Under the pieces are notes generated by a model that ran no database searches, had not been told where the DNA came from, and worked only from the letters and a program-made list of their open reading frames with translations. A stretch of 64,000 nucleotides of DNA, taken from contig RDOF01000008.1 of the NCBI GenBank assembly GCA_011365025.1, positions 1 to 64,000 on the forward strand. The letters are read 5' to 3'. A program made the translations under genes and the position numbers. Positions 36,893-44,902 of this stretch are shown piece by piece. Position 1 is the first letter of the stretch, and each line of letters opens with the position of its first letter. The stretch comes from Candidatus Thorarchaeota archaeon (GTDB lineage: Archaea > Asgardarchaeota > Thorarchaeia > Thorarchaeales > Thorarchaeaceae).

Positions 36893-37816
36893 TCGCCTCT
36901 TGCGTTCGTGTTGGGCGATATCTGTAAGCACAAGCGCAATTCCTACCAGAATGATGCAGAAACCTGCAAAGGCTATTACGCCCGGAATTTCGGACGGTCC
37001 TATAAAGACAATTGCGAGTAGCGTTGCGCCAATTGGCTCTCCCAAGACCGCAGAAGAAACAACATACGCAGGGACTAGGGTCAATAGATAGTTGTTAACT
37101 GAATGTCCCAGAGCTGTTGGGAATATTGCCAACGCAAGAAAAATCGCGACCTCGCTGGGTTCGAAAACCATGAAATCGAGACCCATCATCATTCCAACAA
37201 GCAAAGTTACCATCGCTGCGACAAAATAGACAATGGATGTGTAGACAGTTATTGGCATTCCCTGGGCAAATTTCCGTCCACCAATGAAATAGATGGCGAG
37301 AAAGAACGCGCTCAAAAGGGCCAGCATATCACCATAGAGTGCTCCAAAACCCTGTGATACCAAGTCGTCCCAAGCGAGAATCAGTGCCCCTGAAACGGCT
37401 ATGAGAACTCCAGCCCATGACTTTCTCCTAAGAGACTCCCCAAGGACAAGGGTGGAGATTATTGCTGTGAAAATCGGCGAAGTGTTAACAAGTACGACGC
37501 TTGCCGCCACGGTTGTTTCAAAGAGAGAGGTGAACCAAGTTGAGAAGTGAAACGAAAGAATAGCTCCGATTGCTACCAACCAGGGCCAAGTGCGTCTTAA
37601 CTGATCGCTATATAGGTGCTTGAAATCGCCTCGAATGCCCCCAACTGTGGCCATAATAATTGCACCATATAGGGTCCTCCAAAACACTATGACCAGCGGG
37701 GGAGATATGCTGAACTTGATAAGAACGCTCGCGCTGGAAACCATCGACACTGATAGCAGCAACAGAGGGATGACACGGGACCGGCTTGTTGATTGGTCTA
37801 TTGGCAGTGTTCCCAT
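36863..37816 (-). CDS. EamA-type (DMT superfamily) transporter
   Basis: 317 residues from the ATG at 37816 with AGAGGGATAAGG upstream; the frame continues to 37891 but that overlaps the next gene. About ten hydrophobic helices in two homologous halves, with DMT signatures FWRTLYGAIIM, SFHFSTWFTSLFETTVAASVVLVNTSPIFTAI (EamA half 1) and SSAVLGEPIGATLLAIVFIGPSEIPGVIAF (half 2). Likely exports or takes up a small metabolite; substrate unknown. Convergent 30-base overlap with rtcB. Confidence 0.87.
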   Translation of the reverse strand: MGTLPIDQSTSRSRVIPLLLLSVSMVSSASVLIKFSISPPLVIVFWRTLYGAIIMATVGGIRGDFKHLYSDQLRRTWPWLVAIGAILSFHFSTWFTSLFETTVAASVVLVNTSPIFTAIISTLVLGESLRRKSWAGVLIAVSGALILAWDDLVSQGFGALYGDMLALLSAFFLAIYFIGGRKFAQGMPITVYTSIVYFVAAMVTLLVGMMMGLDFMVFEPSEVAIFLALAIFPTALGHSVNNYLLTLVPAYVVSSAVLGEPIGATLLAIVFIGPSEIPGVIAFAGFCIILVGIALVLTDIAQHERKRRLTLDDSNGS

Positions 37817-37832
37817 CCTTATCCCTCTTTGG

Positions 37833-38321
37833 CTAGGGAACCCTATTTCCGCACTGAACACACCAGAATGAAGCATTGTCTTTAGCTGCAATGTGTGATT
37901 GGCATTTGGGGCATTTTACGAGAGCCAACTCCTCAAGGTTAATCGAACGAAGAATAGCGGCAGCTTCTTCCACACTCTGGTATTCAAAGATGGCACAACC
38001 TGGAGCGCCTGTTACCATTTTAGAAATTCTTGACGCAGCCTTATGGTGAAACAAGATAAGCGGCTTTTCCAGTTCTATTGCTAGCATAATCTCCATGCCA
38101 ACACCGTGCGAAGGACTCGATATCTCTGCAATAACCAAGACGGATTTTCGCAGTGCGTCAACATCTCTTTGGAAAATAGCTTCTGGTTCTGCAGGAGGCA
38201 GAAACTGGGGAGCAAATACCTCAAAGCCGCGGGATTGAAGGACCTCAATGATGGTCTTGTAAAACGGGTCTCTTCGATTCTCAGAGATGATTATCGGACC
38301 GGACAGGTATGCAAGAGCCAT
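37833..38321 (-). CDS. Nucleoside 2-deoxyribosyltransferase-like protein with zinc ribbon
   Basis: 162 residues. The first 125 residues have the deoxyribosyltransferase-like pattern: YLSGPI, VFAPQ, FQRDVDALRKSVLVIAEIS and SHGVGMEIMLAIELEKPLILF (Glu catalytic-type residue). The C-terminal 30 residues carry two Cys pairs, CPKC and CVQC, making a zinc ribbon. DUF4406/NDT-like fold proteins act on nucleosides or nucleotides; the zinc ribbon suggests nucleic acid or protein contact. An OB-fold gene is next upstream. Confidence 0.72.
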   Translation of the reverse strand: MALAYLSGPIIISENRRDPFYKTIIEVLQSRGFEVFAPQFLPPAEPEAIFQRDVDALRKSVLVIAEISSPSHGVGMEIMLAIELEKPLILFHHKAASRISKMVTGAPGCAIFEYQSVEEAAAILRSINLEELALVKCPKCQSHIAAKDNASFWCVQCGNRVP

Positions 38322-38353
38322 TCGAAGACCTCATTCTCTCGTTTTGCCGCAGT

Positions 38354-38716
38354 TCACTCTTCGACATTAGAGGGCGGCGACCTGCCACTCAACTCTGTAA
38401 TTGAGGGAAGCGTTCCATCGTCATCGACTATTTCCATGTTACCTGATCTGCCAAGCGATAACTGAACCTTTCCTTGCCACTCCTTCGCCCAGCCATCGCG
38501 GATTTTGATGACCATTCCAGCGGACAGTGAAGACCCTTCACCAAATCCCCATAGACTCAGAATGACAGTCCCAGATCCGTCCGCAACCAATACCTCAGTC
38601 AATTGTGTTTTGCGTCCGCTCTTTGTTTTGATTATGCGAGGTGGTGCAACTGAGACAACACGAACAACCACTTCGTCAACATTTTCGCCAGCTTCAATTT
38701 CACTTATTTTCATCAT
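38354..38716 (-). CDS. OB-fold single-stranded nucleic-acid-binding protein
   Basis: 120 residues from the first ATG of an ATG-ATG pair (38716) with GAGGTATT upstream. The pattern VDEVVVRVVSVAPPRIIKTKSGRKTQLTEVLVADGSGTVILSLWG, then GMVIKIRDGWAKEWQGKVQLSLGRSGNMEIV, is the RPA/SSB OB fold (compare crenarchaeal SSB and human SOSS-B). There is no long acidic tail. Likely binds ssDNA or RNA. The upstream GTPase gene is 97 bases away on the same strand. Confidence 0.83.
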   Translation of the reverse strand: MMKISEIEAGENVDEVVVRVVSVAPPRIIKTKSGRKTQLTEVLVADGSGTVILSLWGFGEGSSLSAGMVIKIRDGWAKEWQGKVQLSLGRSGNMEIVDDDGTLPSITELSGRSPPSNVEE

Positions 38717-38812
38717 AATACCTCGCTGTTGGCCTCTATGGACATCATTGGTAGAAATACAGTGACAAATCAGTCTTGTGCCTTGACCAGTTTGGGTTAT
38801 CTGTCCATTCAT

Positions 38813-40648
38813 TCACTCTTTTGAATCGGAGTCTAAGTCCTTGGATTTGCGGTTAAGAATTGCATCAAGTTCAAGAATTGTTTCGGCATCCAAATCCCGA
38901 GTCGCCTCATCAGCTTCTTCAGGGCTTGGCTCCTCTGTGTCCGCCTCGGATTCGCCCAGAGCCAGAGTGAGTTCGCGCTTTGTTTCTTCATCAATGCTGC
39001 TTGTAGAGTCTGACTCATCCTCTAGTGGCAGTACTTCGTGACTCGAGAAGGCCTCCAGAGCCGTTCCAATGTCCTCTTTCGGAACCTCTTCGATGGCTGC
39101 CGATACCATCTCGTCAGCTTCAAGTGCCTCAATTATGAGGTCCAAGGCCATTTTTGTCCCATTTTCCTCAAGGACCGATGAAGGAGCAGGTACCGGAATG
39201 TAGTCTGTTTCATCAACGGGGGTTTCCACTTCCTCTGTAGGTTCTTCAGATTCTGCATATTCCTCAACCGGCTCTGCGCCTTCAGGCATTGTAGTATCAG
39301 CAGGTGACGGAATTTGCTCGACTTCATTGGCCTCAGCGATTTGCTCACTTGGTTCCTCAAAGGCCATTACCACAGATGAATCGAGTTCCACGGGCTCATT
39401 CTCGGATTCAACCTCGAGTTGAAAGGCCGGAGCCTCTTCCAGGGATTCCACCAAAGGAGTTTCTTCGACTGCGCTGACAATTGCTTCTGGCTCAGAGGAG
39501 AAATCCTCCGTTTCGGATTCAAGAGAATCAACACTATCCAGTGCTTCTGCAAAATCGGAATCTGAGAAGATATCTTCGACTTCTTCGACGACTTCTTCCA
39601 CTATCTCATACTCGTCGGTGCTTTCAATAACATGCCCATCCTCATCAACGAATACTTCCTCAACGACTTCAATAGTTTCAAGCTCCAAAGCTGCTTCCTC
39701 TTCTTCGATCCGCTTTGCCCGAGCGTCCACTTCTGCAATAGCGATTTCCGTAGCTTCGTCAGCAAACCGCAAAAGCTGAGTGGCAGGCAGGTCAGGAAGA
39801 GTAACACCAACGTAGTGAGCTGCCGCATCCATGAGGATTCGTAGCATCTCATCACGTCTTCCCTTGTCAACGGCAACCATGCTGTAGGTTGGAACACCCA
39901 GGATTTTTTGGACCACTTCTGGTGTCATTACATTGGGTTTGTCTTGTTTATTTGCTATGGCAAAGACAGGAACCTTTGGCGCATCACGACGGATGAGTTT
40001 CAGAATATCTTTACTAATAATGACATTTCTCAAGGACGAATCGCATACAAGAAATATCACATCCGCACCGTGGAAGTAGAAGCGCCATAGCTTCCGAAAA
40101 CGCTCCTGCCCTGCGAAGTCCCATAAAACAAGCGAGTAGTTGCCGAACCTAATGTTTTCAACAGTTTCAAGATTAAGTGCGATAGTCGGAACATATTGAG
40201 TAGGAGGCGTGTCACCCAGTAAGAGATGAAGCGTTGTCGTCTTTCCGACACCGCCTTCTCCAACTAGTGCTATTTTCAATTTTGTTGTTATAGAGGGTTC
40301 GATGATGGAGGAAAAGTCATCAATTGTGGTTTCAAGACCTTTCTCCGCGATGTGCTTTTTTAGCGCCGCAGCCCCGTTCCTCAATCTATCTGCAGTCGAA
40401 CGTTCATCTTCTCGAATGTCTGTCACATATACCAAGAGCAGGTCGCCTAGGACATCAGTAGCTAGAAACTTGTCATCATCAAGAATTAGCGGGAGCTCCT
40501 TGAATTCCTCTCCAGAAGCGGATTTGATTTCGTCCCTTGTGGACAGAAACTCCTGCAATTTCCGGTCTTCAGTTTCTATTGGCCAGTATTTGGTCTTTGC
40601 AATAATGATGCCAGATGAAGCTCGGATGAGATATGTGTTTATGATCAC
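38813..40648 (-). CDS. Longin-like domain fused to an Arf-like GTPase with long acidic tail
   Basis: 611 residues. Residues 1-118 (MIINTYLIRASSGIIIA..., ...DLLLVYVTDIRED...) fit a longin-like profile (inference). Residues 124-285 are an Arf/Rab-like G domain: P loop GEGGVGKTT (130-138), switch I YVPTIALN with Thr155, WDFAGQERFRKLW (Asp177-Gln181), NKQD (233-236). After a helix, residues about 312-611 are over one third Glu/Asp, with few motifs. No CaaX box. Asgard archaea are rich in longin and Arf-like proteins; a single-chain fusion with this tail is unusual. May act at membranes. Confidence 0.85.
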   Translation of the reverse strand: MIINTYLIRASSGIIIAKTKYWPIETEDRKLQEFLSTRDEIKSASGEEFKELPLILDDDKFLATDVLGDLLLVYVTDIREDERSTADRLRNGAAALKKHIAEKGLETTIDDFSSIIEPSITTKLKIALVGEGGVGKTTTLHLLLGDTPPTQYVPTIALNLETVENIRFGNYSLVLWDFAGQERFRKLWRFYFHGADVIFLVCDSSLRNVIISKDILKLIRRDAPKVPVFAIANKQDKPNVMTPEVVQKILGVPTYSMVAVDKGRRDEMLRILMDAAAHYVGVTLPDLPATQLLRFADEATEIAIAEVDARAKRIEEEEAALELETIEVVEEVFVDEDGHVIESTDEYEIVEEVVEEVEDIFSDSDFAEALDSVDSLESETEDFSSEPEAIVSAVEETPLVESLEEAPAFQLEVESENEPVELDSSVVMAFEEPSEQIAEANEVEQIPSPADTTMPEGAEPVEEYAESEEPTEEVETPVDETDYIPVPAPSSVLEENGTKMALDLIIEALEADEMVSAAIEEVPKEDIGTALEAFSSHEVLPLEDESDSTSSIDEETKRELTLALGESEADTEEPSPEEADEATRDLDAETILELDAILNRKSKDLDSDSKE

Positions 40649-41213
40649 GGGAATTTCACCAGTTACTGTGGACGATAGAGGAGGAAAGCCGGAGCTTGTT
40701 TGGCCGAATATGGATTAAAACATATTCAGGGTAAACCCGAGCGATTCCGATTTCCACTTATGCAATTTGAAGACTGCACAATACTGACCAAGAAGAGGAG
40801 TTGTCATTTTAGAACGAAGTTGGGACGCAGAGTTCCGCAAAAGCGGCACTCCGCATCCGTCGTGCCTTCAAGTCGAACGCACAACAGAATTCAGTTATGC
40901 GCAAGTATCGTTTGCAAGGGGATTCATCCCCTCGGAAGCAATGTTCCGAGAGTCCAATGCTAGAACTCGTAAATAGGGACCGTGTGTTGCGAATGCGAGT
41001 TCTTATGACGGGGAATTGCACGTTCAACCTATGTTGAAGGCAGTCATTCAGGGGAAAGCCAGCATAAGAAGATTTCTGGTTCCCGAAATTCCGAAAGGAT
41101 GCTTCATAGACCGCAAAGCTGGATAAAAAAAAGGAGCGCTAATCGTGTATCCTCGAAAGCTGCAAAAGGACAGGCCAAACGTGCTTGTCCCCACCAATTA
41201 GAGGTAATCGAAG
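40649..41213. other. 565-base intergenic region holding a structured candidate RNA
   Basis: Lies between two minus-strand genes. Nearest 40648 it must hold the GTPase-gene promoter; an AT-rich stretch TTTTAATC (minus strand, around 40717-40724) may be its TATA box. From 40823 onward hairpins follow one after another (next entry). An A8 run is at 41126-41134. An 87-codon frame at 40700-40963 crosses hairpins and does not look like protein. Confidence 0.5.
40820..41100. ncRNA. Candidate structured non-coding RNA of about 280 bases
   Basis: At least seven consecutive stems by hand pairing: 40823-40838/40843-40858 (13 pairs with three 1x1 mismatches, AAAA loop); 40859-40869/40875-40885 (9 pairs, two mismatches); 40918-40922/40927-40931; 40931-40937/40944-40950 (CTCGGAA/TTCCGAG); 40962-40969/40996-41003 (AGAACTCG/CGAGTTCT); nested 41005-41009, 41017-41019, 41023-41028 with 41033-41038, 41040-41047; and 41052-41062/41076-41084. 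A GAAA tetraloop (TCC-GAAA-GGA, 41090-41099) suggests the + strand is the RNA. It fits neither RNase P, SRP, 5S nor tRNA by the features I know. Strand and ends are uncertain. Confidence 0.5.
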
Positions 41214-42353
41214 CTACCTTGGGAAATTGTCTCTTAGCAACCTGAGATGATGGTGAACCATCTCCATTGCCTTTTGATCATCAGGGTCTTTTTCGAGGTC
41301 AGTGACCAGTGTTTGAAGGAAGTACTCAGGGAAGAAGAGCCTTACTCTAATATCATTAAGCAAGAATAGCCACTTATCGTATTCTCCTGAAGGTCCTTTC
41401 CGTCGTCGCTCCGAAACAACTCTGAACTTCTTCAGGTTCTGAATGGCTTCCTTGAGTTCCTTCGGCGGTATCCCAAGAGTGGCTTCGAGCTCAGAAATAT
41501 TGACAGGACGCCTGCGCAATTCACTAAGCACATCATAGCTGTCGGGGTCGGCAAGAATTTGAGCCACGGAAACAGTGTCTTCAGGTGTCTTTTGCCACTC
41601 GGTAAGGAATTCGAGAACTTCTGATTTGTACTCCGCTGCCAGTTCAGGATCAAGAATAGAACTAGCGGACTCCATGGCAAGCAAGGGGGGAGCTCGAAAT
41701 ACCTCTAGGTCCTTAATCATGAAGATGCATGTGCGGCCGATTTCGTCAACCCACTCGGCCTTTACAAGGCCCAACTCCTCAAAGGGGGAAAGAACGGAAT
41801 CCACACTCACACTTGGGAGACCGGTTACCATCTTGAGCCATTCCTCCAAGTCCTCTTTAGAGATACCTCCCTTCCATAGCTTTGGAAAGACAGCTCGAGA
41901 AATTTCATCCGAGAAGAGACGCGCCAATCTTGACTCATCTGTCATTCCGGCCAGACGGATAATCCTTCGATATGTATTGTCGAGCTCTGCTTGGAACTCG
42001 GCATCCGTCATTGACACAACGGCATTTGTCAACGGTGAAACGATGGACGTTATCGCAGCCTCGTAAGTCTTGGGATCTTCAGACGGGGTGAGCAGTAACG
42101 AAACACAGTACTGCTCCTCCTCCCTAACGACTCCGGTGTAGTAGGAGGCCACATTGTATTCCTCACCCCCAATTCGAACGCTAAGTGACGAAAATCCAGC
42201 AGTGGCATCGCCCATGGCGTGAGATGTGAAGATACGCATAATCTCCGTGTTAAGATCTTCCCTATAGTAATCTGCAAAATCGGATGGAACCTTTGCTTTT
42301 AACACAGCACCAATTTTGCTATCCCAGTCAATTAGGAGCATTGCGACAGGCAT
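41214..42353 (-). CDS. Hypothetical protein, longin-like N-terminus and winged-helix segments
   Basis: 379 residues. The start MLLIDWDSKIGAVLKAKVP and residues up to about 120 (alternating strands and helices, GGEEYNVASYYTGVVREEEQYCVSLLL) look like a longin/roadblock-type alpha-beta fold. Residues 165-225 (ISKEDLEEWLKMVTGLPSVSVDSVLSPFEELGLVKAEWV) and 270-325 (ILADPDSYDVLSELRRRPVNISELEATLGIPPKELKEAIQNLKKFRVV) have winged-helix patterns. No family known to me. It sits beside the longin-GTPase fusion, so a role in the same system is possible. Confidence 0.65.
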   Translation of the reverse strand: MPVAMLLIDWDSKIGAVLKAKVPSDFADYYREDLNTEIMRIFTSHAMGDATAGFSSLSVRIGGEEYNVASYYTGVVREEEQYCVSLLLTPSEDPKTYEAAITSIVSPLTNAVVSMTDAEFQAELDNTYRRIIRLAGMTDESRLARLFSDEISRAVFPKLWKGGISKEDLEEWLKMVTGLPSVSVDSVLSPFEELGLVKAEWVDEIGRTCIFMIKDLEVFRAPPLLAMESASSILDPELAAEYKSEVLEFLTEWQKTPEDTVSVAQILADPDSYDVLSELRRRPVNISELEATLGIPPKELKEAIQNLKKFRVVSERRRKGPSGEYDKWLFLLNDIRVRLFFPEYFLQTLVTDLEKDPDDQKAMEMVHHHLRLLRDNFPR

Positions 42354-42485
42354 TTTCTCTATCTCCGGTCCCTATATGAGGCAGCCCTGTTTCATTACGT
42401 CTCACGCTGTCGTACTAAAAAAGCTTGTCACTAGAGGATTCGCACAATAATGGAAAAGGGCTTCTGAAGCACCAATTCTTGCTTC

Positions 42486-43139
42486 TCATGAGATGTTTTT
42501 CATCTCAATATACCTTATGATTTCTTGTAACACATCAAAAAAGACATCATCTGCAGCTCTAGATGCGTCTACGAGCACTAAGTTTCCAGTATCTCGTTCG
42601 ACCATCTCTAGATATGCCTGCCGAACTCGCAAAAGGCGATCGTACTGCTCGAATTGTTGGTTTCTGTCTTCTTCCCTGCCACCGATTCGCTCCAATCCTG
42701 TTTCGACTGAAACATCTAGAACGAAGACAATATCCGGCTCTGGTGCATGTATCTCCTCTCGATTTCGCTTCAGAATAACTTCCCAGGGAATTCCAGTACT
42801 AGTAGTCTGATATGCTCCTGTAGCAAAGAAGTAACGGTCCATAAGGATAACCTTTCCTTCATCAAGGGCTGGACGAATTTTGTTCTTCGCATTCCATTCT
42901 CGGTCCCGAATGAAGAGATTCAACTCCTCATCAGGAGTCAACTCCCCCCTTGGAGACCTCTCTCTGATTTCTTGTCCCCACTTACTCTCGCTTGTTGGCT
43001 CTCTGAGGTGGACCACGGGCAACCCATCCTCCCGCAATGCATCTACAACCCTGAGACAGATTGTGGTCTTTCCTGATCCGTCAATGCCCTCTATTACGAA
43101 AAGATAGCCCTTCCTATCCATTTCGAGATCCAACAGCAT
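42486..43139 (-). CDS. tmk: Thymidylate kinase
   Basis: 217 residues. The start is the ATG at 43139 with AAGGAG five bases upstream. P loop EGIDGSGKTT, the DR(Y/F) motif LMDRYFFATGAYQ, and the LID region GLERIGGREEDRNQQFEQ are typical. It phosphorylates dTMP to dTDP. It has its own promoter with a CATAAATT box on the minus strand at about 43172-43179. Confidence 0.93.
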   Translation of the reverse strand: MLLDLEMDRKGYLFVIEGIDGSGKTTICLRVVDALREDGLPVVHLREPTSESKWGQEIRERSPRGELTPDEELNLFIRDREWNAKNKIRPALDEGKVILMDRYFFATGAYQTTSTGIPWEVILKRNREEIHAPEPDIVFVLDVSVETGLERIGGREEDRNQQFEQYDRLLRVRQAYLEMVERDTGNLVLVDASRAADDVFFDVLQEIIRYIEMKNIS

Positions 43140-43565
43140 TTGACTCCTTGGTGATTTGCATGCTAGCTTCGAATTTATGAATGTAATAGGTCCATCGGTC
43201 AGTGGTAATATCTGGGTATTGATGACTGCTGTCCATACAATACTTATTAGTCTCCAGAGAGAAGTTGGATTGAGGACCCAGGGGATCTTTCGTTTCTGTC
43301 AATCTGGGACACGTGAAGTGGAAAATCGGTTGGGCATCCCCTCCCATGTAACAAACTGCGATAGCGACTTGCGTCCAACCGCGTTCGTTCGTTCTTAAGG
43401 TCCCCTTAAGCAGGGGATGGTCCCCTTGCAGAGTTCTCATGCCCCCGATCCACAATTCGCGTGCCCCTTGGCACTTCAATGTCGTTTACGATTTAGAAGG
43501 GCTGGAGAAAACCCTTATATCCAAAGCCGTGCCCCGTAGGTTAACATATCCTACAAGGTGTGGCT
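43140..43565. other. Divergent intergenic region with hairpins, possible RNA
   Basis: 426 bases. It holds the tmk promoter (43172-43179, minus) and a + strand TATA box (CTTATAT, 43514-43520). Between them are stems: 43280-43286/43336-43342 (AGGGGAT/ATCCCCT), 43327-43334/43374-43381 (CGGTTGGG/TCCAACCG), 43411-43430 (GCAGGGGA-TGG-TCCCCTTGC, one bulge), GTGCC/GGCAC at 43461-43474, and a repeat GGTCCCCTT at about 43399 and 43419. The first two cannot both form fully. A GTAGG/CCTAC hairpin precedes the downstream start. It may be a small RNA or a regulatory leader. Confidence 0.35.
43514..43520 (+). promoter_or_regulatory. TATA box of the surface-protein/ECF operon
   Basis: CTTATAT lies 46-52 bases before the ATG at 43566, predicting a transcript start near 43545. 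AAGGTG just before the ATG is the ribosome site. Confidence 0.5.
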
Positions 43566-44072
43566 ATGCCTCCTGCAAAGATACTAACGCTCATCGTTAT
43601 CATAATGGCATTCAGTACCAGCACAGGGAATCTTTCTTTGCGGGTGGGAAGTCAGTATATACTCGCAGGTAGTAATGTCACGCTTACTGTGGATTTCGGA
43701 AATGGTACAATTACTACCTTCAGCAATTTGGCAGGTCCAGATGTGTTAGCAATCACGGAATCAGTTCTGAAAGTGGAAACGGAGTGGGCCGGCGGCTTTG
43801 CTTTTGTGAATTCCATAGAAGGCATATCAAATAGCTTGGAGGATGGCCTATGGTGGCAATATTGGGTAAATGGGGACTATGGCCAAATTGCCGCCAACCA
43901 ATATGAGATTCAGGACAACGACCACGTGTTATGGAATAGAACCAGGTCTGCAGTCAACACAGATTCATACCCAGAAAACACTACTGAACTTCTTGCCTTC
44001 GGAATGTTGTTGGCCGCACTTGCCTCAGGGTTCATTATACTTGTCAGATATTTGATGAAGAAAGGAGAATAG
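43566..44072 (+). CDS. Secreted DUF4430-type protein, membrane anchored
   Basis: 168 residues from the ATG at 43566. Signal peptide MPPAKILTLIVIIMAFSTSTG, then a domain with LKVETEWAGGFAFVNSIEGI and DGLWWQYWVNGDYGQIAANQYEIQDNDHVLW, which is the DUF4430 (transcobalamin C-terminal-like) signature, followed by a TM helix and KKGE. DUF4430 proteins often go with ECF-type uptake systems and cobalamin-related genes (known context). The next gene overlaps the operon, and an ECF S-like protein follows at 44.9 kb. Confidence 0.82.
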   Translation: MPPAKILTLIVIIMAFSTSTGNLSLRVGSQYILAGSNVTLTVDFGNGTITTFSNLAGPDVLAITESVLKVETEWAGGFAFVNSIEGISNSLEDGLWWQYWVNGDYGQIAANQYEIQDNDHVLWNRTRSAVNTDSYPENTTELLAFGMLLAALASGFIILVRYLMKKGE

Positions 44073-44078
44073 AATTCT

Positions 44079-44786
44079 ATGAAAGGAAGAAGCCTACTCA
44101 TAATTCTGGTAGCGATACTCTTTGCATCTACATTGGCTATAGGAGCTGCATCTGCCCAAGAGCCGTTAGTGCCAAATACCCGTTTGGCATGGACCGTAGT
44201 CCAGGCCCCAGAAACGCCTTTCACGCTCTGGTATTCAGGATCGGGGGCCTGGCTTGCAGAACCGGATAGCATAATGGTATTCAGCATCTCATCCATTGCA
44301 GATGACTTTGAAGGAACTCTTAGCCTTGGAAACGCGACCTGGGATGGAAATGATACTGATATCGCCATGGACTTGGTTCTTGGAGTCTGGCCGTGGAATC
44401 CAGGCCTTATTATTGAAACAAGCAACGATAGCTTGATTGAGCTGAATGCCACAGCATATTCAGCAGGAGAATCTTCAGGAACAATAGAATCTTACATCGA
44501 CATAGTAGAGGCGTCTGGCACGGAGTACAAATGCATTATATTCGACTACATGCAGAACCCCACTGAAGTAGGTGAGCCGCAAATAACAAAACTTGCATAT
44601 GATTTAGAGTCCGGCATCTTGGTTTTTGCGAACACTAGCTACACATTCCAAGCCCCGTATATTTTGGTCATCGAGCTTGCATTGGTCACCTATCCTTCAC
44701 CGTTTAACCTTCTACTGGGAATAGGCGTGGCGGGAGCATTGACTGTGACTATCAGTGCTATTGTTGCATTACGAAGAAGAAGGTGA
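44079..44786 (+). CDS. Secreted membrane-anchored protein of unknown function
   Basis: 235 residues. Clear signal peptide with AxA-type end (LLIILVAILFASTLAIGAASAQ), a beta-rich extracellular region with several N-glycosylation sequons (for example NATW, NDSL, NTSY), then a TM helix and RRRR. I do not recognise the domain. It lies 6 bases after the DUF4430 gene, so it is in the same operon and likely sits on the cell surface near the same uptake system. Confidence 0.75.
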   Translation: MKGRSLLIILVAILFASTLAIGAASAQEPLVPNTRLAWTVVQAPETPFTLWYSGSGAWLAEPDSIMVFSISSIADDFEGTLSLGNATWDGNDTDIAMDLVLGVWPWNPGLIIETSNDSLIELNATAYSAGESSGTIESYIDIVEASGTEYKCIIFDYMQNPTEVGEPQITKLAYDLESGILVFANTSYTFQAPYILVIELALVTYPSPFNLLLGIGVAGALTVTISAIVALRRRR

Positions 44787-44902
44787 TAGAACTAGTGCGC
44801 AAGAAAAAGCAGGAGCTATACCAGATTGGCAAGTCGGAAGAGAATCGCCTACGCCCATCAATGTCTAGAAGAGTGCAAAAGGGGGAATAGCAAATACAGG
44901 CC

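Noticed and set aside
38717..38812. N-terminal extension of the OB-fold protein
   Set aside because: GAGGTATT next to the ATG pair at 38716 fits the start better, and the extension is unlike the family.
40675..40900. RNase P RNA, from GAGGAGGAAAGCC near 40681 and ACAGAATTC near 40884
   Set aside because: Although both resemble conserved regions I and V, the P4 helix cannot be paired, the distance is too short, and the hairpins continue about 200 bases past the supposed 3' end.
40700..40963. 87-codon open frame on + strand
   Set aside because: It crosses strong hairpins and has a composition unlike protein; no ribosome site.
43328..43400. SRP RNA, from a TGTAAC followed by AAAC and GATA
   Set aside because: The S-domain signature (GGAAGG..GAGCA) is absent and the long helix 5 cannot be drawn.
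43140..43565. Cobalamin riboswitch before the DUF4430 gene
   Set aside because: The conserved B12-box and core could not be found.
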